Origin: Rhodopirellula sp.
GTDB lineage: Bacteria > Planctomycetota > Planctomycetia > Pirellulales > Pirellulaceae
Assembly: GCA_002701385.1 (NCBI GenBank)
Contig: NZVD01000057.1
Coordinates: 412,544 to 471,982 of the forward strand
Direction: 5' to 3'
DNA length: 59,439 nt
Within the stretch, counting starts at the first letter, position 1, and every line of letters begins with the position of its first letter. The notes beneath the pieces were generated by a model. It worked only from the letters and a program-made list of their open reading frames with translations, made no database searches and was not told the DNA's origin. A program made the position numbers and the translations under genes. Shown piece by piece: positions 1 to 9,181 of the stretch.

Positions 1-804
1 CTCTGGATTGTCGACTAGATTATCTCGATTTCCATTGAGTTCGTTGATCACCTCGATCACATGCTTCTGCTGAGACGACGCCACTCCTAACGGATTCCGT
101 ACGTAATGAACCGGATCCCCTGAGGAATTGAATTGAGTCCCCTGAAAACGCCCTGGAAGAAATCCACTATGCCATTGTCGAGTGGCAATCGGCTGAGGAT
201 TTCGACCTCCTTTACTGGTCAGGACAACAAAACCCGGAAGATTGGCTGACTCACTTCCCAATCCGTACGTTATCCAGGACCCCATACTCGGACGACCAGA
301 AATCGATGTCCCTGTATTCATTACTGTATGAGCAGGATCATGATTAATCTGGTCCGTGTGCAGACTATTGATGATACAAATCTCATCTGCCACTGAACCG
401 ATGTGAGGGAAAATCTCTGTGATTTGCTGTCCAGACTCACCAAAGCGTTTGAAGGGAATCATCGGAGCCTGACAAACTAGTTTTTTACCCTGCAATTGAG
501 CGATGGGCTGATTCGACGTATAGGAAGTCGGCATCGGTTGCCCATGCATTTCAGCTAGCTTGGGCTTGTAGTCGAAAGATTCTAAATGCGAAGGGCCACC
601 TGCCATACATAGGAAGATGACACGTTTCGCTCGGGCCGGTAAATGAGGCGTTGATGCTGCCCCTGGTGACAAACCAACAGACTTGCCTTGTCCCTGTGCC
701 TCTTCACCTAGCAAGCCTGCTAAGGCCGCCATCCCCAAGCCCCCGGAAGTACGTCCCATAAACGCTCGGCGAGTTAAATCGATGATAGGTTGTGTATGCT
801 GCAT
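1..804 (-). CDS. DUF1501 exported protein, C-terminus cut by window edge
   Basis: An open frame of 268 codons runs from an ATG at 804 to the window edge without a stop, so the C-terminal part is missing. The N-terminus has a twin-arginine-like signal (LTRRAFMGRT, about residues 10-19) followed by a glycine/alanine-rich stretch. Then come FLCMAGGPSHLESFDYKP and a NHDPAHTVMNTG-like segment, both typical of DUF1501, a sulfatase/alkaline-phosphatase-like fold of unknown activity that is abundant in planctomycetes. It follows the PSCyt1/DUF1549/DUF1553 gene by only 12 bp, the usual pairing of these two families. Export by Tat is inferred from the motif. The substrate is unknown. Confidence 0.85.
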   Translation of the reverse strand, partial: MQHTQPIIDLTRRAFMGRTSGGLGMAALAGLLGEEAQGQGKSVGLSPGAASTPHLPARAKRVIFLCMAGGPSHLESFDYKPKLAEMHGQPMPTSYTSNQPIAQLQGKKLVCQAPMIPFKRFGESGQQITEIFPHIGSVADEICIINSLHTDQINHDPAHTVMNTGTSISGRPSMGSWITYGLGSESANLPGFVVLTSKGGRNPQPIATRQWHSGFLPGRFQGTQFNSSGDPVHYVRNPLGVASSQQKHVIEVINELNGNRDNLVDNPE

Positions 805-816
805 CCTATGATCACC

Positions 817-3147
817 TTAGTTTCTGAATATCGCTTCGTTGACATTGAGCAAAACACGGCTAACCATCGCCCACGCCGACGCTTCGCTGATATCAATTCC
901 GGCTTCCAATTGAAAATCTCCGACCTCTTGCAACTCAGTGGCTGACTTCAAATCCATGGTGTATTGCGTTTTACACTGAGCCAGTAATTCTGCCACCTGT
1001 GGCAGGTCTGCCGCTGTGGGATACCGAGATAACACGGTCATAAACAACCAGTTAATTCGTTCTACATCCGTATCGCCTCCTTCCTTGAGGACTCGCTGAG
1101 CCAAAGCACGAGCCGCTTCAACATAGGTAGGATCATTGAGTAACGCCAATGCTGCAGAGGGCGTATTCGATACGGAACGCTGAGCAGTACATTCCTCTCG
1201 AGTCGGGGCATCAAACGCTAACATCGAAGGATGGACAAACGTACGTTGCCAGTGTGTATAAAGCCCCCGGCGATACTGCTGAGAACCACGATCCGCTTTC
1301 CAGCTTCGTGTCGGGAAATTCAAGTACTGCCAATAGCCGGCCGGTTGATAGGGAAAAGCACTGGGACCTCCCACCGTCTTATCTAATAATCCGGAAGTAA
1401 ACAGTGCCGTATCCCGAATAAACTCAGCATCCAACCGCCAACGTAACTGTCGAGCAAAATATACATTTTCAGGGTCGAGTGACGCGGCCTGTTCGGTCAC
1501 AAGCGAACTTTGTTGATAAGCATGAGAGGAAACGATGAACTTAATCAAACCTTTGACATCCCAACCAGAATCGATAAATCGAACGGCCAGATAATCCAGT
1601 AGTTCCGGATGAGTTGGAGCTTCTCCCTGAGCCCCGAAGTCATCAAGTCGAGGTGATATCCCCCGTCCAAAGAGCATTTTCCAAATCCGATTAACGAACA
1701 CTCGGCTAGTTAGAGGATTGTCCTTGGCAACAATCCAACGAGCCAAATCCAATCTGTCTAATCGGTCCATACTTTCTTGCGATGGCGATCCCAAATGACT
1801 CAAGGCCGTGGGATATGCCGGGGTCACCACCGCCCCTGTTTTATTCAACCAATCTCCCCGAGGTAAAATTCGTATTTCCTTCGGAGCAACGCTCTTGGTA
1901 ATCATCGTGCGAACAAACTGCTTTTCAATCTCAGTTTTCGCCTTCGTCAGAGATTCAATTTTTCCCGCTTCCCCTGATTCAGTCGCCTGTTTCAACTCAG
2001 CATCCAACCTGGCCAATTCGGCCCGTTGGGGTAGCGTTGGAACATGAATTTCAGGTTCACGGCGGCCGCCAGTGTATTGCCCAACTTCCTGAATATCAGC
2101 GAAGAAGGCTCCGAAACTATAAAAGTCCCGAGCAGTAAACGGATCATACTTATGGTCATGACATTCTGCACAACCTAATGTGATTCCCAACCAGGCTCCT
2201 GATGTGGTACGAATTCGGTCAGCAGCATATTTCACGATGTACTCACCGGGCTGGGCTCCACCCTCTTCTGTTGTCTTATTCAACCGGTTATAACCCGTTG
2301 CGATAATTTGCCACTGTGTTGGTTCATCCAATAGGTCACCTGCCAGCTGTTCGATCGTGAATTGATCGAAAGGCATGTTGCTGTTGAACGACTGGATCAC
2401 GTAGTCACGATAAGGTGATATGTGAACGGTGACGTCACTGTGATAACCTCCGGAATCGGCATATCGTACGAGGTCCAGCCAATATTGCGCCATCCGCTCA
2501 CCGTAGCTTGAAGAAGCTAGAAACGCCTCGATCATCGATTCATAGGACTGCCCCTGACTAACAAAGGCTGTCACTTCTTCCAGCGTTGGGGGAATTCCTC
2601 TTAAATCAAAGCTGAGACGACGAATTAACGTGACCTTATCAGCGGCTTCACTTTGAGTAATCTCTATGCCACTTTGCATTAACTGGGCTACCAAAAAACG
2701 ATCAATGTCATTGCTTAATTGACCCTCGGTGATCTTCGGCACGTCCGGCTTGCGAAGCGTTTTGAATGCCCAGTGCGAGTCCCAATTCGCACCTTCTTTG
2801 ATCCATTGTCGTAAGGTGGCCTTTTGTTGGTCCGTGAGAGGCTTTTGGAATTGTGGAGGCGGCATTTGCAATTCCGCATCCTCTTCTTGAATTCGCGTTA
2901 ACAGGAGACTGTCAGATGGCCGAGTCCCGTGAATCACAAAACTTCCATCCCGATCCGCTTTAGCGGCTGCCTCTAAATCGAGTCGCAAGTCTGCCTGACG
3001 CTGCTCCGCATCTGGACCATGGCAAGCAAAACAGTGATTTGCCAGAATGGGAAGCACATCCCGATTGAACGAAACGGCTTTCTCTCCGGCCCAAACAGAA
3101 CCGGGCACACTAAGGCTGAAACCTAACCACAGTATCATTAGCCGCAT
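817..3147 (-). CDS. PSCyt1-DUF1549-DUF1553 (PSD1) exported cytochrome-like protein
   Basis: A 776-residue protein with a signal peptide (about residues 1-20, ending VWAG). Next is a planctomycete cytochrome C domain with a CFACH haem-binding motif near residue 40, then DUF1549 with a second CxxCH (CAECH, near residue 325) and a C-terminal DUF1553 from about residue 460. It may act in periplasmic electron transfer or as part of a polysaccharide-degradation apparatus, but the biochemical role of PSD1 proteins is not established. The ATG at 3147 is preceded by a GGGAG ribosome site. It is the promoter-proximal partner of the DUF1501 gene that follows. Unlike many family members, no concanavalin-like domain separates the cytochrome and DUF1549 parts. 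Confidence 0.88.
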   Translation of the reverse strand: MRLMILWLGFSLSVPGSVWAGEKAVSFNRDVLPILANHCFACHGPDAEQRQADLRLDLEAAAKADRDGSFVIHGTRPSDSLLLTRIQEEDAELQMPPPQFQKPLTDQQKATLRQWIKEGANWDSHWAFKTLRKPDVPKITEGQLSNDIDRFLVAQLMQSGIEITQSEAADKVTLIRRLSFDLRGIPPTLEEVTAFVSQGQSYESMIEAFLASSSYGERMAQYWLDLVRYADSGGYHSDVTVHISPYRDYVIQSFNSNMPFDQFTIEQLAGDLLDEPTQWQIIATGYNRLNKTTEEGGAQPGEYIVKYAADRIRTTSGAWLGITLGCAECHDHKYDPFTARDFYSFGAFFADIQEVGQYTGGRREPEIHVPTLPQRAELARLDAELKQATESGEAGKIESLTKAKTEIEKQFVRTMITKSVAPKEIRILPRGDWLNKTGAVVTPAYPTALSHLGSPSQESMDRLDRLDLARWIVAKDNPLTSRVFVNRIWKMLFGRGISPRLDDFGAQGEAPTHPELLDYLAVRFIDSGWDVKGLIKFIVSSHAYQQSSLVTEQAASLDPENVYFARQLRWRLDAEFIRDTALFTSGLLDKTVGGPSAFPYQPAGYWQYLNFPTRSWKADRGSQQYRRGLYTHWQRTFVHPSMLAFDAPTREECTAQRSVSNTPSAALALLNDPTYVEAARALAQRVLKEGGDTDVERINWLFMTVLSRYPTAADLPQVAELLAQCKTQYTMDLKSATELQEVGDFQLEAGIDISEASAWAMVSRVLLNVNEAIFRN

Positions 3148-3316
3148 CTACTTTTTACTCCCTTTAAACGGGCTTAGAAAACCGATACCGTCAGCTATTT
3201 GGTGCGTAACGGAAGGTACACCAAGCAAAAAATCAGAGACCACAATCAAGTATACTTCTTTGAAACTCCGTATCACTTGAGATTCAATTTTAACGCATTC
3301 GGTCCTCACAAGGCAC

Positions 3317-3757
3317 TCAACGTTCCGAAGCGAAAGACTGTTTTAAATCCATTGGCAATCGATTGGGCAAAGGCTTTTCTTCGGGAGGTAGAAATCCGGC
3401 CGCGCGTTTTGCCTGAATGATCTGCAGGCCTTTGAGAAAGGTCTGACGATCAAGTTCCTCAAAGTCATGAATCCTGACTCCGATGTAAATTTGAGTCTCG
3501 CCTTTTTGTGAAACAAATGCTCGATGGTTGAGTAAAGGACCAACACCAACGATCGGAATGAGGCCGGGCAGGCCTCGCTGTATCATCCCTTCCGCTCCGT
3601 AGTGCACATTACCCAACAGAACAAAGCCACCGTCGGGTACATTAACCGTTGTTCCAACAGATGTTGCCTGACCTGTAGGTAAAATGATGACTTGGGCATC
3701 AGCCTGTTGAGCAAAACAAGCCAGAAGGATTCCGAGAATCAGAATCTTATTTCGCAT
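3317..3757 (-). CDS. small exported protein resembling the C-terminal lip of secretins
   Basis: A 146-residue protein with a clear signal peptide (cut near ADAQ, residue 21). The core has VNVPDGGFVLLGNV, a glycine-rich segment, then GLPGLIPIVGVGPLL. This order resembles the VPDGGTVLLGG...VPILSKIPYINRLF region of the C-terminal secretin domain of planctomycete type II/IV-pilus-like secretins, here without N-domains or a barrel of normal length. It is the last gene of a four-gene operon and its start overlaps the WD40 gene by 11 bp. The resemblance is from memory and partial. It could equally be an unrelated exported beta-rich protein. Confidence 0.55.
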   Translation of the reverse strand: MRNKILILGILLACFAQQADAQVIILPTGQATSVGTTVNVPDGGFVLLGNVHYGAEGMIQRGLPGLIPIVGVGPLLNHRAFVSQKGETQIYIGVRIHDFEELDRQTFLKGLQIIQAKRAAGFLPPEEKPLPNRLPMDLKQSFASER

Positions 3758-4769
3758 CGGCTGGCTTCGCTTCTAACCGACAAATCTGAGCTGCACCATT
3801 AGAGCTGGCAAGTGCGACCTGAACTCCATCAGGATGCATCGCTAATTCACGAGCCACATCACTCACTTTGAGACGATGGAAATCTTTATCTTCCGTTGGA
3901 TTAATAAAGACCAAATGAGCTCCTGCTGAACCGCCCACGCCTACGACCAGATAACCGTCCTCGTGTTGGTACAACTGCCAGGCAATCGCTTGCAAGCCAT
4001 CAATGGACCATGATTTTCCAGCTTCCTTGGACTCCAAATCAAAGGAAATCACCAACGGTGTCTGAACGGCACCAAGTGGGTTAGTACCCTTGTGCAAACC
4101 ACACGCGAATAACGTCTTTTGATCCGGACTCAACGCCATCCCTCGAATGCCGCCGTAACTAACCTGCTGGCCACCGTTGTAAGTATGCAGTGCCTTGCCG
4201 TCGTAAGCCGAAGTCTCTTTCCCCTCAGCAACGTTCCATCGCTTAATTTGTCCGGTTAGGTCTCCACTAAGTAGCGTACCATCTGTTGGATGCCACAGTA
4301 GGCTGTAGATGTCCCGTTCGTGGCCTACCAATTCCTTGGTGAGCTTGCCTGATTCCATATCCCAAATTTTGACAATCCGATCGTTACCGCCTGAAGCGAG
4401 TAATTTTCCATCGGGGCTGAGACTGATCGCTCGGATCCAGCCTTTATGAGCTACGATCTCACGAACCGGTTTAGGTTCATCTCGTTCATCCTCTACATCC
4501 CAAAAGAACAGACGATCATCGTACCCACTACTGACGACTGTCTTTCCATCAAGAGAAAACTCCAGACCACGGACCCATGAATTATGGGCCTTATAGACCT
4601 TCATGGAATCATCAGCCAGCGTCCAGCGAATCACAGAGAAATCCTGCGAAGCTGCAAACAGATAACGCCCTGTTGGGTCAAACCGACAGGAGACAAGGGG
4701 CTTCTCATACTTCAATGTCTTCGAAAGATGAGTCGCTTTCGGATCTGTTTTGGCTACTGGATAGGTCAT
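3747..4769 (-). CDS. WD40 repeat protein
   Basis: A 340-residue protein made of WD40-type beta-propeller blades. Repeated GKxLxSGGxDRxVKIWD-type strings are visible (for example LLASGGNDRIVKIWD near residue 130), with about six or seven blades in total. No signal peptide is seen, so it is probably cytoplasmic even though its operon partners are exported. Its ATG overlaps the stop of the upstream DUF1501 gene (TAATG) and its end overlaps the next gene by 11 bp, so translation is probably coupled. WD40 proteins beside DUF1501/DUF1549 pairs recur in planctomycetes. The partner is unknown. Confidence 0.85.
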   Translation of the reverse strand: MTYPVAKTDPKATHLSKTLKYEKPLVSCRFDPTGRYLFAASQDFSVIRWTLADDSMKVYKAHNSWVRGLEFSLDGKTVVSSGYDDRLFFWDVEDERDEPKPVREIVAHKGWIRAISLSPDGKLLASGGNDRIVKIWDMESGKLTKELVGHERDIYSLLWHPTDGTLLSGDLTGQIKRWNVAEGKETSAYDGKALHTYNGGQQVSYGGIRGMALSPDQKTLFACGLHKGTNPLGAVQTPLVISFDLESKEAGKSWSIDGLQAIAWQLYQHEDGYLVVGVGGSAGAHLVFINPTEDKDFHRLKVSDVARELAMHPDGVQVALASSNGAAQICRLEAKPADAK

Positions 4770-6064
4770 TAGATCAACAATTCCTCAATCGGAGCGTAAG
4801 CAGGGTCAGCGACGGGAATATCCTGTCCACCGATGTTAAAGTGCCCTAAAGAATCGACACCCACGGCTCGGAGATAAGTGTGGAATAAGTGACCATGATC
4901 AACTTCACGATCTTCAATCTGAACACCATCTGCCCCTGTCGCACCGATCACAGCGCCTCGCTGAATCCCGGCTCCACCCAAACAAATGGACCAGGATGAT
5001 CCCCAGTGGTCGCGACCAAAGCGTTGATTAATCCGAGGTGTACGTCCAAATTCACTGAGAACGACAATCAACGTACTTTCCAGCATCCCACGATCTGCGA
5101 TGTCCTGAACAAACGTACCAAAGGCACGGTCAAATTCACCCAGTTGTTCGAAGTGGAAATTGAAATTCTCATTATGAGTATCGTAATTTGAATGAGTGAC
5201 CTGAACCATGGTCACTCCGTTTTCCAACAGACGACGAGCTAACAAAGTGTGTTGCCCTAACTGATGGTCACCGTACCGTTCATGGTCCTTTTGAGGTTCT
5301 TTCGAAATATCGAATACATCCCGACGAGCCATCAATTGCTGAGCCTGCTCATAGCTTTGTGTATATGCGTCCGTCTGAGCACTACGACGACGAAGGGAAA
5401 AGTCGTCATTCGCCAATTTACGGAAGTCATTACGTAGCATGTCACGCTTTTCATCGATGGTATTAGGTCGAGCAGAATTGGCCGGTGGCTTACCACTGGC
5501 AATTCGAATACTAGCAAACGCCGGACCAAGGTAAGCCGCGTCGTTGCTACGACCACCGGTACTGCTGGAAACCTGAATGTATCCAGGTAAAGCGTTCTTA
5601 TCCCCGTCCAATGCTTTAGCCATGACGGATCCGATTTGCGGAAATTCCTGAGCCGGCGTCTGACGACGACCGGTGAACATCATGTAACGACCCTTACCAT
5701 GATCGTTCTCTTTGGTATTAATACTTCGTACTAACGCCAGATGATGCATTTGTTTCGCAGTGATTGGCAACAGCTCTGAAATGTGGACTCCAGGAACAGA
5801 GGTAGGGATCGCTCGGAAAGGGCCACCCGTATCCTGACCAGGCTTAGGGTCCCAACTCTCCAGCTGACTCAAGCCACCAGCCATGTTAAACACGACCACA
5901 CGCTTTTGCTGACTTGATAGTTGCTTAGCAATCAATGGATTGGTGAAAGCTCCCAATCCCCCTACAACCGAGGAGGCAGCGCCTGCAGCTCCCAGCATAC
6001 CGCCAAGGAATCCTCGACGCGCCATGCCATGTTCGGCAGATTTACATGAGTAGTTACATTTCAT
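4769..6064 (-). CDS. DUF1501 exported protein (complete)
   Basis: A 431-residue DUF1501 protein. A twin-arginine motif (MARRGFLGGML, about residues 14-24) precedes a glycine/alanine-rich hydrophobic stretch, suggesting Tat export. Family hallmarks include VFNMAGGLSQLESWDPKPG, NDHGKGRYMMFTGRR, VVLSEFGRTPRI and GRDHWGSSWS, which lie at the metal-site positions of the phosphatase/sulfatase-like fold. Activity is unknown. It sits 30 bp after the DUF1549/DUF1553 gene and overlaps the WD40 start by one base, so it is the second gene of a four-gene operon. This is the second, independent DUF1501 copy in the window. Confidence 0.9.
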   Translation of the reverse strand: MKCNYSCKSAEHGMARRGFLGGMLGAAGAASSVVGGLGAFTNPLIAKQLSSQQKRVVVFNMAGGLSQLESWDPKPGQDTGGPFRAIPTSVPGVHISELLPITAKQMHHLALVRSINTKENDHGKGRYMMFTGRRQTPAQEFPQIGSVMAKALDGDKNALPGYIQVSSSTGGRSNDAAYLGPAFASIRIASGKPPANSARPNTIDEKRDMLRNDFRKLANDDFSLRRRSAQTDAYTQSYEQAQQLMARRDVFDISKEPQKDHERYGDHQLGQHTLLARRLLENGVTMVQVTHSNYDTHNENFNFHFEQLGEFDRAFGTFVQDIADRGMLESTLIVVLSEFGRTPRINQRFGRDHWGSSWSICLGGAGIQRGAVIGATGADGVQIEDREVDHGHLFHTYLRAVGVDSLGHFNIGGQDIPVADPAYAPIEELLI

Positions 6065-6094
6065 TTTCGTTTTCCCTTCAAAAATGACTAAGTC

Positions 6095-8944
6095 CTAGTG
6101 ATTAAACCGGAACTCAGCTGATGCCAGTAGTGCCCATACCATGTCCTGTAACGCCTGTGATTTCTGATCTCCTACCGATTCCAGGAACTCCTGGACTCGT
6201 TGAATTTCAGCTCCGCTAGGTTTACGGGAAAGCACACTGATATATAAATCTTCTGCTATTTGTGCAGAGTCTTCAAGTTTTAATAAACCGCCGACAAGAT
6301 AACTGTTGGATGCCACCCAGCCAGTAACTCGCGAGCCATTGGTAATGTAAAGTGCCTGATCAATGGTAGAGAAGAAATCCGTTTGCACTTGCCCGGCACC
6401 GGCGCCGTACAAAGTAACGAATTCATTACGGATCGCCGCTATCTTCGCCTCCACGCCTTCACTGATTTCACGCTCTCGCTGAATCATGGTGGCACTATCA
6501 TTCTTATCGGCATCTGTAAGTGGCTTTGCTTTATCTAATTCCGCTATCACTCCTCGGCGATAAACAGCAGTGACGCCCAGCGATTCCATCATCGCATTCG
6601 CTAATTGCTCCGGTGATAAGGCTCGTAGATCACTTACAACAAAGTGATTCACTAGTTGACGCGAGAGCTTTTCTGTCGAATCCTCATACTGACGGGAGAG
6701 ATCGATCGCCGTTTGCGTTGCAGTATTTAGTGAAGTCGTTAGCTGTTGATAAGCGGTCTGCGCAACGGCCAGTTGATTCGCCATCGCTTCCTTCTTTTCA
6801 ATCGCGACGTTTGCCTTCTCCGTCTTGGAAGCGACGTCCTCGGTTGCCTGACGCACTTGCTGGTCAAGTGCACTTAATTCAGCCTTTAATTTTTCCTGAC
6901 TGCCTGCCAATTGTTGCTGAGTTGCCAGCACTTGAGGATCTTTCGCAATCGTCACGGTCGCCGTGGTTGTAGACTCCACCACTGCTGCCAGCAATTGGAT
7001 CGCTTCAGATTTTCTGGTTCGGACATTCGTGACTTTCGTCAATTCAGCTTGAGCCGCCTGTCTAAAATTCACGGCAGCTTCCATTTCAGATTGAGCTTGA
7101 GCCACTTGTGTTTTTAACGCTGCTACACCGACTTCAGCTGTAGCAACTTCACCAGTTATTGATTTAACTTTTTGTTGAGCTGCAGCTACCTCCAGTCGGA
7201 GATCGGCGTTTGACTTAATTTTGCCAAATTCATATTCCTGAGTTTCATATGCCGCTACAAGCGTCTGTAATCGTTCAAATTCATTGCGCAATGACTGGAC
7301 TTCTGTTTCCAAGGCAAAGATTTCTGCCTTGGCAGGCTTCCAGGCAGTCCAGGCATTATCCAGCGTAACCTGCAAAGGAGCTAACGCTTCCAATTCTTTC
7401 TGGCCCTGAGCCTCAGCTTTTGTTTTCGCGTCGGTTTGTTTCTTTATCTCGGCCAGAGAAGCATCTAACTTGGCTTTGAATTTAGCCGCCGCATCTTTGG
7501 CCACTGCATCCTCAGGCAAACTTTCTAGCACTTTGGCGATACTCGCGTGAGCTGCTGCATAAGCATCCCGTAACGGTACTTGCTTATCTGTTGCTGTTTG
7601 AGCGGCAAAAACCGCACCGTCCTGTGCTAGGTACTTATCAAGCTGGGCTGCTGCAGCGGCGTCAGCAGCAAGGTAGGCCTTACTTAATTCAGCATGCTTT
7701 AATCGCAACGCCTTTAACTCTTCAAGCTTGGATTCCCATTGGTCCAATGCTTCATAAGCCTTTTCATCTGTTTGCTCACGCAGTTGTCCAATCTTATCGA
7801 TTTGAATCTGAAGCTGCTCCGGGTCACTCTGCAAAGCCGTCCCCAAGTCGAAACTCCGTTGATAAGTTTTGGACAAAGCAATCTCTTTAAGAAACTGCTT
7901 CACATCAAAATCCATATCCACGATGGCTTGTTGGAGCACTGACATCAACGCTGGGTTGGACGGTGGATTCGCTGGGTGATCCAAGTCAACCGGCATCACC
8001 AACGCTCGACCGTTCATCATGCCCCATAATCTGTTGGCAATGTTTCTGTTAAAGGCAATGTTCTTTCCATTAGTGGCAAGGTCGGCCAATTGCTGACGAC
8101 GGCTATAGGTTGGCTCACTGACTCGGTCGCCATTAGGACGAGTTTTGTATTCTTCCAGTTTCTGGAAATAAGGCTCAATCACCGGATTGTCACCCGGAAG
8201 ATGAGGGCCTGTTTCACCAGCTTCCTGTGTAAAGACACTCTTGAAACTGACATTACCCACGCTCTTCTCGGCAAAGTAATTCTGCTTTGCCTTATTAGTA
8301 AAGAGCTGGCTACGATTAAGGAAAGCAAACAATCCGTAGTAATCTTCCTGATAGTAGGTATCGATTAACGGATGATTGTGACACTGTGCACATTGCATAT
8401 CACGTCCCAGAAAGATGCGCCCGACATCCCGAGTCAAACGGTTGGTCTCACCCGTCCGATCCAGATAAAATTTGGCTGCCACTCGCATCTCCGGATCCGT
8501 TCCACCAGCAGAGAGGATCTCTCGAGCTAAAACGTTGTAAGGCTTGTTGTTAGCAAACGATTCGTAAAGATACTTTCGCCAAACTGGTGATTTAATGGCA
8601 GAATCACTGGTTCGCTCCATCAACATCACATCAAAGGCGGTCGCCAAGTGGTGATTCAAACGCGGATCGTTGATAAGCCGCTCGACTAACTGCGCCCGAC
8701 GATCTTCCGATTCATCATTAAGAAACTGCTTCGCCTCTTCCAAAGTGGGGACGGTCCCTAGTAAGTCCAGATAGAGTCGACGCATAAATTCTGAATCACT
8801 TGCAAGCAATTGCGTAGACACAGGCTGCTGATCTGCGACCGCAGCATCAATCCGCTGATGCAGCGGTTGTTGAGCTTCAAGTTTCGGACTGTTGACGAAA
8901 AACAGACCAGCCAGAATTACGGAAAATGTGATGGATGGTTTCAT
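6095..8944 (-). CDS. DUF1549/DUF1553 exported protein with long coiled-coil insertion
   Basis: A 949-residue protein with a signal peptide (about residues 1-24). DUF1549 covers about residues 28-240 and contains a single CxxCH (MQCAQCHNHP, near residue 187). The start of DUF1553 (NRNIANRLWGMMNG) lies near residue 303. A roughly 390-residue segment rich in A, Q, E, K and L (about 365-760), with strong heptad character, separates that start from the DUF1553 end (DLRALSPEQLANAM onward). No PSCyt1 domain precedes DUF1549, unlike the gene at 817-3147. It is the first gene of the operon running to 3317. The role is unknown; the coil suggests an elongated or oligomeric surface protein. Confidence 0.87.
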   Translation of the reverse strand: MKPSITFSVILAGLFFVNSPKLEAQQPLHQRIDAAVADQQPVSTQLLASDSEFMRRLYLDLLGTVPTLEEAKQFLNDESEDRRAQLVERLINDPRLNHHLATAFDVMLMERTSDSAIKSPVWRKYLYESFANNKPYNVLAREILSAGGTDPEMRVAAKFYLDRTGETNRLTRDVGRIFLGRDMQCAQCHNHPLIDTYYQEDYYGLFAFLNRSQLFTNKAKQNYFAEKSVGNVSFKSVFTQEAGETGPHLPGDNPVIEPYFQKLEEYKTRPNGDRVSEPTYSRRQQLADLATNGKNIAFNRNIANRLWGMMNGRALVMPVDLDHPANPPSNPALMSVLQQAIVDMDFDVKQFLKEIALSKTYQRSFDLGTALQSDPEQLQIQIDKIGQLREQTDEKAYEALDQWESKLEELKALRLKHAELSKAYLAADAAAAAQLDKYLAQDGAVFAAQTATDKQVPLRDAYAAAHASIAKVLESLPEDAVAKDAAAKFKAKLDASLAEIKKQTDAKTKAEAQGQKELEALAPLQVTLDNAWTAWKPAKAEIFALETEVQSLRNEFERLQTLVAAYETQEYEFGKIKSNADLRLEVAAAQQKVKSITGEVATAEVGVAALKTQVAQAQSEMEAAVNFRQAAQAELTKVTNVRTRKSEAIQLLAAVVESTTTATVTIAKDPQVLATQQQLAGSQEKLKAELSALDQQVRQATEDVASKTEKANVAIEKKEAMANQLAVAQTAYQQLTTSLNTATQTAIDLSRQYEDSTEKLSRQLVNHFVVSDLRALSPEQLANAMMESLGVTAVYRRGVIAELDKAKPLTDADKNDSATMIQREREISEGVEAKIAAIRNEFVTLYGAGAGQVQTDFFSTIDQALYITNGSRVTGWVASNSYLVGGLLKLEDSAQIAEDLYISVLSRKPSGAEIQRVQEFLESVGDQKSQALQDMVWALLASAEFRFNH

Positions 8945-9100
8945 AATTATCTCTGATTGATTTCAGGTCACTCACAGGAGGATGAACCCGAGAACAATGG
9001 TTTCGATTATTATCCTTTTGCCAACGAAAGGTGGGCTTGGGTGTTGGCTCAGAGTTGCGTGTGACTACCTTCCATGGTCTGCCTTAACGACTTCTTTATT

Positions 9101-9181
9101 TTAATTTAGGGGGTTTAAACCGGTCAAACTCGATTACACCCAAAAAACTTGGGATTTAGGGAACCAGCACCCCTAAATTAA
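9101..9181 (-). repeat. nested inverted repeat with alternative hairpins, directly after a stop codon
   Basis: A perfect 12-bp inverted repeat (TTAATTTAGGGG at 9101-9112, CCCCTAAATTAA at 9170-9181) starts one base after the stop codon of the FAD oxidoreductase gene on the minus strand. Inside are CCCAA/TTGGG (9139-9143/9149-9153) and the palindrome GGTTTAAACC (9112-9121). A second copy of the arm (ATTTAGGG at 9154-9161 on the plus strand) means the minus-strand arm beside the stop can pair with either of two partners. It may be a terminator or a 3-prime stability element. No clean T-run terminator follows, although the minus strand is T/A-rich. Confidence 0.6.

Noticed and set aside
3199-3224. 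TTGGTG/CACCAA hairpin between minus-strand genes
   Set aside because: Only six base pairs with no T-run in the right place; too weak to call a terminator.
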